DNA of 19,038 nucleotides from Eisenbergiella intestinigallinarum (GTDB taxonomy: Bacteria > Bacillota > Clostridia > Lachnospirales > Lachnospiraceae), in NCBI GenBank assembly GCA_019120115.1, contig DWVS01000363.1, positions 1 through 19,038 of the forward strand, in the 5' to 3' direction. The notes under the pieces are model-generated. The model made no database searches and had not been told where the DNA came from. It worked only from the letters and a program-made list of their open reading frames with translations. The translations under genes and the position numbers were made by a program. Below are positions 6,524 to 12,292 of the stretch, piece after piece. Each line of letters starts with the position of its first letter. Position 1 is the stretch's first letter.

Positions 6524-6542
6524 AAATACAAAATCTGCCGGC
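6501..6542. repeat. Long inverted repeat embedded in the dtxR promoter
   Basis: GCCGGCAGGTTTT (6501-6513) and AAAATCTGCCGGC (6530-6542) pair over 13 positions with one G-T, separated by 16 AT-rich bases. A further CC/GG pair continues past one mismatch. No T-run follows, so it is not a + strand terminator. It covers the spacer and -10 of the candidate promoter and could be an operator unlike the DtxR boxes upstream. Confidence 0.6.
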
Positions 6543-6637
6543 CGGAATGTTTTCCGGTCCGCCTCGATCACATCCGGGCATCCCTTTACGGACAGCCCGC
6601 CAGAAGAAAGACAGGAAGGGTAAACAAGGGTGAGCAT

Positions 6638-7018
6638 ATGATACATGTAAACGAATCAGCAGAAAACTATCTGGAAACCATACTTATTCTGAGCAAAAAG
6701 CATCCGGTAGTCCGTTCCGTGGATATTGCCGAGGAGCTTGGCTTTAAGAAGTCCAGCGTCAGCGTCGCCATGAAAAACCTGAGGGAGAAGGAGCATATTG
6801 TCGTATCGAAGGAAGGCTTTATCACCCTGACGGAAAGCGGGCGGAACATTGCGGAAATGATTTATGAACGGCACGAACTTCTCTCAGAATGGCTCACCCG
6901 GCTCGGTGTCGATCCGGAGACAGCCGCAGAGGATGCCTGCCGCATCGAGCATGTGATCAGCGCGGAAAGTTTTGAAGCAATCAAAAGGCATATCGGAAAT
7001 AAGGCAATCGGAAAATAA
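6638..7018 (+). CDS. Short DtxR-family metal-dependent transcriptional regulator
   Basis: A DNA-binding repressor of the DtxR/IdeR/MntR family, 126 residues, with an N-terminal winged helix (about 6-65; recognition helix KKSSVSVAMKNL) and a dimerisation/metal domain. It lacks the C-terminal SH3-like domain of DtxR. Metal ligands point to the iron branch: DACRIEHVIS places Cys101, Glu104 and His105 where DtxR has Cys102, Glu105 and His106, while MntR has Glu at the Cys position; His79 is also kept. Asn10 stands where DtxR has Met10 and MntR has Asp, which is unusual. It is adjacent to feo, and DtxR-like boxes precede feoA and feoB, so it is very likely their Fe(II)-responsive repressor. AGGAAGGGTAAACAAGGGTGA precedes the start. 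Confidence 0.9.
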   Translation: MIHVNESAENYLETILILSKKHPVVRSVDIAEELGFKKSSVSVAMKNLREKEHIVVSKEGFITLTESGRNIAEMIYERHELLSEWLTRLGVDPETAAEDACRIEHVISAESFEAIKRHIGNKAIGK

Positions 7019-7065
7019 AAGACGGGGCTGTGAAAAATGACAAACCATTTCTTCACAGCCCCGTC
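7011..7065 (-). terminator. Terminator of the ECF operon (hairpin shared with dtxR end)
   Basis: A perfect 14-bp stem (GACGGGGCTGTGAA, 7021-7034, with its complement at 7052-7065) and a 17-nt loop lie between convergent genes. On the - strand it is followed by TTTTATTTT (7020-7012), a proper U-tract that overlaps the end of the dtxR gene. On + only a weak T-poor sequence follows, so termination is mainly for the - strand operon. Confidence 0.85.
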
Positions 7066-7088
7066 ATACGCGTATTATTATAAAAAAA

Positions 7089-7658
7089 TCAGATATAAGG
7101 AACGATATTTCTGATATTCTTCATTCTCTTAGCAAGCAGAAGCACTACGAAAGGGGTAAGCGCAATCGGCACCACATCCGCGATTCCAATCCAGATGACA
7201 CAATATGCGTAATCCAGTCCTGCAAAGTAGGAAAGGGAAAGGCTGGTGGTGAGGATCATCAGCACGCCGAACAGAAGGCTCCAGAACAGGCTCACGCCGA
7301 TGAATTTTCCCTTGCCCTCATCGATCAGCTCGATCAGGTCTTTCTTGCCGCCCTTCAGATGGATCAGCGCCGGAAGCGCAGCGGACAGGCCTACGGTAAT
7401 GCCGTCAGCAAGAGGGGAATGCAGCGGGATGAAGTTTCCTGACAGAAGCGCCCATACGATGGTTCCAATGTATCCGGAGAAAAAGCCTGTCACAGGCCCG
7501 AACAGATATCCGATCACCACAATGATGAATGCGAATGTCCGGAAGTGAACAGCGCCTGGAATCAGCGGAATCGGGCAGAGATATGCCCACAGCACACCGG
7601 TCAGAACACCAAATACAACAAAGAAAATGATGTTGACAAAAGATAATTTTTTCTTCAT
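7089..7658 (-). CDS. ECF transporter substrate-binding S component
   Basis: A small integral membrane protein (189 aa) that would bind the transported compound in an energy-coupling-factor transporter. It has five to six hydrophobic helices, a typical length, and glycine-rich loops (FGPVTGFFSGYIGT, then NFIPLHSPLADG) between helices as in many S components. The class is supported by EcfT and a double EcfA in the same operon. The family does not match those I know well (thiamine, riboflavin, biotin, folate, queuosine), so the substrate is open. It is last in the operon, 29 bases after the creatininase gene, with GAGGAGG 7 nt before its ATG, and ends just before the terminator. Confidence 0.85.
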   Translation of the reverse strand: MKKKLSFVNIIFFVVFGVLTGVLWAYLCPIPLIPGAVHFRTFAFIIVVIGYLFGPVTGFFSGYIGTIVWALLSGNFIPLHSPLADGITVGLSAALPALIHLKGGKKDLIELIDEGKGKFIGVSLFWSLLFGVLMILTTSLSLSYFAGLDYAYCVIWIGIADVVPIALTPFVVLLLAKRMKNIRNIVPYI

Positions 7659-7687
7659 GTTTTTTCCTCCTCAAAAGAAGCTTTTCA

Positions 7688-8473
7688 TCAGTAACTGATA
7701 TCTGCAATTTCTGCAAATATATCAAGAAGCTTTTCGCACGCGTAATCAAAAAGCTTTTGACCTTTTTCCACCGTGGCAAAGGTAGGCGCTCCGATCACGC
7801 CGCTCTTCGTCACATCCGCAGTCTTCCAGCCTGCATTTACCGGGCCGAAAACCGTAACATACTTGTCACCGCGGAAAGCTTCCGCAGGATCCTCATCCAC
7901 AGCGAGTTCCATATGTACCGTTTCGGGCCTCGCCTCCAGCATCAGAGAGGTTTCCAGCTCACAGGCATGGAACACGCCGTATTTTCCGGACTGCTGAATT
8001 CCCTTCAGCCCATCTGCCCAGAAATCGGTGAACCACCAGTCTATCACAAAAACGTCCAATCCCAGGTCAATCCTCAGATCCCTGCTGATCAGATTCAGCA
8101 TATCGGTATTGCCGCCATGGCTGTTAAACAGCACCAGCTTTTTAAAACCGCTGGCCGCAATGGATTTCGCAATATCATGAAGCAGGGCATAGTATGTCTG
8201 CGCGCTGAAGGTAATCGTTCCGGCAAATCCCATATGTTCATTGCTCTTTCCGATTGGAAGCTGCGGCGCGAAAATCAGATTCCCCTTGGGAAATGCTTCG
8301 TCCCCCTGCGCAATAATCCGGTCAATCAGCGTGGACAATATGATTGCGTCCGTTCCCACAGGAAGATGCGGTCCATGCTGTTCTGTCGCGGATGTGGGCA
8401 GCATAACAATTGTTCTGTCCTTGTCCAGAGCCGCAATTTCATCTCTTGTCAGATTTTCCCATCTTTTAATCAT
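7688..8473 (-). CDS. Creatininase-family metal-dependent amidohydrolase
   Basis: A cytosolic enzyme of the creatininase family, whose members hydrolyse cyclic or formyl amides (creatinine; the formamidopyrimidine step catalysed by ArfB). With the ATG at 8473 it has 261 residues. Metal motifs are complete: EQHGPHLPVGTD (Glu31, His33, Asp42), NSHGGN (His119) and HACELETS (Glu172; the family usually has HAGExETS). I rejected the longer frame from 8563 because its extra 30 codons translate the GC hairpin and the chosen ATG has GAGGT 5-6 nt upstream. The gene sits between ecfT and ecfS, which strongly suggests that it acts on the imported compound. The precise reaction is unknown. Confidence 0.9.
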   Translation of the reverse strand: MIKRWENLTRDEIAALDKDRTIVMLPTSATEQHGPHLPVGTDAIILSTLIDRIIAQGDEAFPKGNLIFAPQLPIGKSNEHMGFAGTITFSAQTYYALLHDIAKSIAASGFKKLVLFNSHGGNTDMLNLISRDLRIDLGLDVFVIDWWFTDFWADGLKGIQQSGKYGVFHACELETSLMLEARPETVHMELAVDEDPAEAFRGDKYVTVFGPVNAGWKTADVTKSGVIGAPTFATVEKGQKLFDYACEKLLDIFAEIADISY

Positions 8474-8488
8474 AACTACCTCTTTTCT

Positions 8489-8503
8489 GCCGCCGCAGGC
8501 GGC
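8489..8503 (-). repeat. GC-rich hairpin in front of an RBS, copy D
   Basis: GCCGCC TGC GGCGGC on the - strand, followed by AGAAAAGAGGTAGTT and the creatininase ATG, 15 nt from hairpin to start, exactly as for ykgJ. It lies in the 105-base gap between ecfT and the creatininase gene, the only large gap inside this operon apart from the leader. Confidence 0.8.
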
Positions 8504-8578
8504 GTTGGAATCATATAAGGCACATACTGGCGCCCCGTGCCGTTCTTCTGTTTCCATGGCCATTCTGTCCGCGGTTCA

Positions 8579-9400
8579 TCATACGGGGATATAGAAAAAT
8601 ATCCTCAGAACAACCGTTATCGCGATTGCCACCGCATTTACAAGCACAAACAGCGCGTCATAGCGGCTCGCTTTAATGGCCTTATAGGTTCCTCTTTTTA
8701 CAGAAAAATCAAGCTGATAATAATGCATAGCAAGGGAAATGGCCTGTCCTTTGCTGATCACGCGGAACAGCAGAGGCAGGGAAAACGTCACATAATTCTT
8801 TATTTTCGTTGCCCATCCGCAGTCCTCAATCTCCAGACCTCTTGAGCTCTGCGCCTCCATGATTGCGTTCAGCTCCGTAATAATCATGGGAATAATCTGG
8901 AAAACCAGGCCGATTCCAAAGGCAATCGCATAGGAAACATGCCATTTCTGAAGGCCCAGGATGATTTCACTGAAATTGGTGGTAATCAGCACCGTATAGA
9001 AAGAGGAAATCATCAGAAAGATTCTCAGGGCATAGACCGCTCCCTTGTAAAAATCATACCAGTCAAAGCAGAAATTCACGTTCTGTCCCGCAAAGGAAAA
9101 TACCGTTTCAAAAAATACGGGGCCGCCCTGCACCACCGGCGTTTCAAACAGTCCCAGCACCAGCCACAGCAGGAAAATGAACAGGAGCAGCACCTTCAGT
9201 TTTGACAGCAGGACCAGCATATATTTCTGAATGCCGCAGGTACACCACATAGCGATAAAAAAAGCAAAAAGAAACAGCAGCGCCACGCCGGATTTGATCA
9301 GGCTGGTAAGGACGGCCATGACCACGAAAAAGACGAACTTGGTCCTGGGATCCAGCTTATGGAGGATAGAATCCCCATCCACATATTTCAGGTAATCCAT
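8579..9400 (-). CDS. ecfT: ECF transporter transmembrane T component
   Basis: The coupling membrane subunit of the ECF transporter, 273 residues, with hydrophobic helices near 20-35, 38-55, 62-85, 122-142, 155-178 and 248-270. EcfT proteins carry two Ala-Arg-Gly motifs in coupling helices that dock into the ATPases. Here the first appears as SRG (186-188, in AQSSRGLE), while the second, expected around 222-229, reads AMHYYQ and has lost the Arg. The ATG overlaps the last base of the ecfA stop (TAATG), implying translational coupling and equal supply of A and T. It is a dedicated T subunit rather than a shared one. Confidence 0.92.
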   Translation of the reverse strand: MDYLKYVDGDSILHKLDPRTKFVFFVVMAVLTSLIKSGVALLFLFAFFIAMWCTCGIQKYMLVLLSKLKVLLLFIFLLWLVLGLFETPVVQGGPVFFETVFSFAGQNVNFCFDWYDFYKGAVYALRIFLMISSFYTVLITTNFSEIILGLQKWHVSYAIAFGIGLVFQIIPMIITELNAIMEAQSSRGLEIEDCGWATKIKNYVTFSLPLLFRVISKGQAISLAMHYYQLDFSVKRGTYKAIKASRYDALFVLVNAVAIAITVVLRIFFYIPV

Positions 9401-11139
9401 TATTTTCCTCCCCTCTTTTCTGTATACCGTTTCAGCAGCTGCTCCGTGAATGACTCCACCGTGTAGCAGGTCTGATCCAGGTCAAGGCTGTGAGACAGGC
9501 GCACCACCGGCGGCATCGCGATTCCGATCCGCTCAAAAATATCGCTTCTCTCCGCGAGTTCTTCCCGGCTTCCTTCAAAAATTTTCTCTCCCGCGTTCAG
9601 AATCACCGCAGCGTCCACAGTCCGAAACACCAGCGGGATCTCGTGGCTGATCATAATGACCGTCTTTCCGGCCTCCTTCAGAGAGCGGATCAGTTCTTCC
9701 AGATCCTGCACCAGGAAACCGTCCATACCGAGTGTGGGTTCATCCAGAATGATCACATCCGCACAGGAAAACAGGACGGAAAGGATGGTGAGCATATGCT
9801 TCTGCCCCATGGAAAGATTCAGAGGGAACGTCTCCCTTTCCTTCTCCAGATGATAGCGGGAAAGCACGTCTGTAATCTCCTCTGCGGAAAAGTCCACCTG
9901 CTGCATCCGCGCACAGAAGGTCAGCTCCCGTTCTACCGTTTCCTCAAACAGCATATGCTCGGGGTGCTGGAACACCAGAATGATATTCCGGGATATCTGC
10001 GCCACGGTTTTGGAAAGGATGGAACTGCCCCGGTATCTCACATCGCCTCCCGTAGGCTTGTACAGACCGTTCAGATGTTTTACAAACGTGGTCTTTCCGG
10101 AACCGTTCTGTCCCAGTACGGCAATCACCTTCCCCTCGGGCAGATTCGCGTTCACATCAATCAGCGCATGAAAACCGTCGCTGAAGGTTTTCACCAGATT
10201 ATGCACCGTAATCACAGGGGCCGACTGTCCTGACAGCTGTTCCCTACCGGCTTCTTTCTCCGGCCGCGCCGTATCCTCTTCTGCATGCGGCAGATCCCGC
10301 TCCTTACCGTCGCGTCTGGACACCGTCCCGTTTTCGTCAAAAAGCCTGCCGATCTGCTCACGGGCCTCTTCCACGGTATAAAACAGCTTCAGTCCGCTGA
10401 AATGCCTGGTAAGTTCACGGTAAATCTCCACCTCCTGCGGAATGATGACGCCAAGCCGTTTCTGCAGTTCAAAATCCTGGAAAAACTCATCCCTGCTTCC
10501 ATCGAATACCACCTCGCCGTCCAGAAGACCGATGACATGATCCACAATTCCTGCCGACCACACCAGATTGTTGTCCACCAGGACGGTCGTGTCACCGTTT
10601 GCGGAAAGCTGCTTCAGAATGCCCTGTACCATGGCTTTTCCGCCCGGATCCAGAGAGCTCACGGGCTCGTCCATGATCAGGATGTCCGGATTCATGGCGA
10701 GGACGGAAGCGATACAGACAGACTGACGCTGTCCGCCGGAAAGATTCGCCACACTTCGGTTTCTCAGGTATTGCAGGTTCAGAAGATCCAGCACATATTC
10801 CATCCGCTCGGCGATTTCTTCCTGTGCCAGCCCCAGATTTTCCATTCCGAAAGCGATCGCATCCTCCACGCCGTATCCGAACAGCTGATTTTCCGGAGTC
10901 TGGCTGACCACGCTGACAAAGGTATTCTCCGGCATGTCAAAGCTTCCCTCCAGAACTCCGCCGGAGATCAGTTTGGGGATAACTCCGGAAAAAATTTCCA
11001 CAAGCGTAGACTTTCCGCATCCGCTGGGCCCCACAATCGCGGTAACCTTACCCTTTTCAATGGAAAAGCTCACATTCTTCAGCACTTCTTTCCCATCCGG
11101 CGCATATTTATAACTGATGTTGTTTACTTTATATTCCAC
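9400..11139 (-). CDS. ecfA: ECF transporter double ATPase (two EcfA domains fused)
   Basis: Energises the ECF transporter by ATP hydrolysis at the inner membrane face. The 579-residue product holds two ABC domains. Domain 1: Walker A GPSGCGKST (37-45), signature LSGGQ (133-137), Walker B with DEP (157-159), and Asn190 where the switch His is expected (VDNNL). Domain 2: GQNGSGKTT (343-351), signature LSMGQ (442-446), Walker B with DEP (466-468), His499. A charged linker (about 265-305) joins them. The Asn and the altered signature fall in the same composite ATP site (domain 1 Walker plus domain 2 signature), so one site looks degenerate and one canonical. The start is GTG at 11139, with AGGAG about 8 nt upstream. 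Confidence 0.93.
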   Translation of the reverse strand: MEYKVNNISYKYAPDGKEVLKNVSFSIEKGKVTAIVGPSGCGKSTLVEIFSGVIPKLISGGVLEGSFDMPENTFVSVVSQTPENQLFGYGVEDAIAFGMENLGLAQEEIAERMEYVLDLLNLQYLRNRSVANLSGGQRQSVCIASVLAMNPDILIMDEPVSSLDPGGKAMVQGILKQLSANGDTTVLVDNNLVWSAGIVDHVIGLLDGEVVFDGSRDEFFQDFELQKRLGVIIPQEVEIYRELTRHFSGLKLFYTVEEAREQIGRLFDENGTVSRRDGKERDLPHAEEDTARPEKEAGREQLSGQSAPVITVHNLVKTFSDGFHALIDVNANLPEGKVIAVLGQNGSGKTTFVKHLNGLYKPTGGDVRYRGSSILSKTVAQISRNIILVFQHPEHMLFEETVERELTFCARMQQVDFSAEEITDVLSRYHLEKERETFPLNLSMGQKHMLTILSVLFSCADVIILDEPTLGMDGFLVQDLEELIRSLKEAGKTVIMISHEIPLVFRTVDAAVILNAGEKIFEGSREELAERSDIFERIGIAMPPVVRLSHSLDLDQTCYTVESFTEQLLKRYTEKRGGK

Positions 11140-11167
11140 TTGGCGTTCTCCTCGTATGTATCATGTA

Positions 11168-11725
11168 TCAGCGGGATTTTCCAACCGGGAATGTGGGAAA
11201 GGATTCCAGATAAATGATATCCTTTCTCTTTGCCGCATCCCCTTCCGCCAGAATGGCCGCCTTTCCTGTCACTTTTCCGCCTGCCTTTTCCACCAGGGTC
11301 TCCATGGCTTTCAGAGATTCTCCCGTACTGATCACGTCATCCACGATAAGAATCCTTTTGCCGCGGATCAGTTCACTTTCCTCCCTGTCCAGGCAAAGGA
11401 TTTGCTTCTTCTGCGTCGTAATGGAATAGACCTCTGTCACAAAGGGCTCCAGCATATAGGGCTTGACGCTTTTTCTCGCAACGAAATAACGCTTCATATT
11501 CATAATGCGCGCCATTTCCTGCACCAGCGGAATCCCCTTGGCTTCAGCCGTGATCAGGTAATCCACCTCTGGCACCCGCTCCTTCAACGCCGCTGCCGCT
11601 TTCACTACCAGCTCCGCATCTCCCAGAAGTACAAAGCTCGCAATATCCAGATGATCTGAAATCCTGATGATAGGCAGTTTTCTGATGCAGCCGACGATGT
11701 TCATCTCATAATATCTGTTCTCCAT
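11168..11725 (-). CDS. Phosphoribosyltransferase, adenine-PRT-like
   Basis: A cytosolic type I phosphoribosyltransferase (185 aa), expected to join a nucleobase-like compound to PRPP. The PRPP-binding motif ILIVDDVISTGES is at 125-137. AEAKGIP (60-66) takes the place of the EARG loop, and ARKSVKPYM (83-91) resembles the RKxGKLP segment of adenine phosphoribosyltransferase. It differs enough from housekeeping Apt to suspect another base. It is first in the ECF operon, 28 bases before ecfA, behind a structured leader, with AAGGAAAGGA about 9 nt before its ATG. Together with the creatininase it suggests import followed by conversion of one compound. The family is firm; the substrate is unknown. 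Confidence 0.88.
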   Translation of the reverse strand: MENRYYEMNIVGCIRKLPIIRISDHLDIASFVLLGDAELVVKAAAALKERVPEVDYLITAEAKGIPLVQEMARIMNMKRYFVARKSVKPYMLEPFVTEVYSITTQKKQILCLDREESELIRGKRILIVDDVISTGESLKAMETLVEKAGGKVTGKAAILAEGDAAKRKDIIYLESFPTFPVGKSR

Positions 11726-11883
11726 AACGTCATCCTTTCCTTAGATATAGGTCCGTTTTCCGCCAAAGCCCTCCCTCGCCGCTGTTCAGGCCGGATTTTT
11801 ACGGACACAACAATGCAGAAGGGGAGCTCCCTTCTGCATTGTTGCAGTTCTGCACTGTACCGGCATTCTCTCATGCCGGTTCC
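11726..11883 (-). promoter_or_regulatory. Structured 5' leader of the PRT-ECF operon, candidate riboswitch
   Basis: From the predicted start near 11883 the - strand RNA can form three elements. The first is an 8-bp hairpin ACCGGCAT/ATGCCGGT (11859-11880). The second is a 16-bp hairpin with 5-nt loop (11808-11844). The third is a domain closed by GTCCGT/ACGGAC (11801-11806 with 11752-11757) that ends about 8 nt before the ribosome binding region and contains inner TCCG/CGGA pairs. The word TGCAGAA occurs twice on - (11848-11854 and 11832-11838) with a single full complement at 11814-11820, so alternative pairings are possible. It resembles no riboswitch consensus I can recall. Confidence 0.5.
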
Positions 11884-11889
11884 CATTCA

Positions 11890-11918
11890 ATTATGCACCA
11901 TTTGCCTTCACTTGTCAC
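11890..11918 (-). promoter_or_regulatory. Candidate promoter of the PRT-ECF operon
   Basis: On the - strand GTGACA (11918-11913) and CATAAT (11895-11890) are separated by 17 bases in an otherwise AT-rich gap. A second weaker pair (TTTACA about 11949-11954 with TTAAAT about 11926-11931) lies upstream. The first places the start about 7 nt before the first leader hairpin. Confidence 0.55.
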
Positions 11919-11980
11919 GAAGTATTTAAAATTTTAATAAATTTTGTGTAAATTTTTTATAACCTTTCAGGCTCAGGGCG

Positions 11981-12259
11981 TCACTCACTGTCCGGAAGCA
12001 GTTTCACACGTACCATGATCTTGCGGGCCACTTCCCCCTCCTTCAGAGGAATATCTTCGATCGCCGTCTGGTTCGGCAGGAAGCAGTCATCCTCCTCCAG
12101 TTCGGAAAGGATCCAGTTATAAGCCGCATCCATGGCGTTTTCAATCGCATCCTCCATATCGGCTCCAAACGCCTCACAGCAGGCCAGATCCGGAAAACTG
12201 GCGCGGTATCCGCTTCCATCCGCCTGCGGGGTAAAAACAGCAGGATATACAAATGTCAT
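11981..12259 (-). CDS. Orphan HicB-like protein
   Basis: A 92-residue product with the HicB fold pattern: YPAVFTPQADGSGYRASFPDL, then a Cys/Gly turn, DMEDAIENAMDAAYNWI helix, and a C-terminal strand pair. In HicAB systems HicB neutralises the mRNA-cleaving toxin HicA and usually carries a DNA-binding tail. Here the tail is absent or very short (ARKIMVRVKLLPDSE), and no HicA-like frame lies on either side, so a standard toxin-antitoxin pair is unlikely. It follows the histidine kinase gene by 33 bases on the same strand, with GGAGG about 11 nt before the ATG, and may be co-transcribed with it. The family is fairly certain, the role open. Confidence 0.8.
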   Translation of the reverse strand: MTFVYPAVFTPQADGSGYRASFPDLACCEAFGADMEDAIENAMDAAYNWILSELEEDDCFLPNQTAIEDIPLKEGEVARKIMVRVKLLPDSE

Positions 12260-12292
12260 TATCTCACAACCTCCCGAATGATTTCCGTCCCA

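Noticed and set aside
11808..11844. 16-bp hairpin as a terminator in the PRT leader
   Set aside because: The base sequence after it on - is TGTCCGTAAAAA with no U-tract, and on + no gene precedes it. A role as a leader structure fits better.
11726..11883. Known purine riboswitch in front of the PRT-ECF operon
   Set aside because: The conserved core and loop-loop bases of the purine class are absent and the stem sizes do not fit.
12043..12252. Overlapping 69-codon frame on - inside the HicB-like gene as a HicA toxin
   Set aside because: It is fully nested in another frame, Arg/Trp-rich, and lacks the HicA Gly-x-x-His pattern; a shadow frame.
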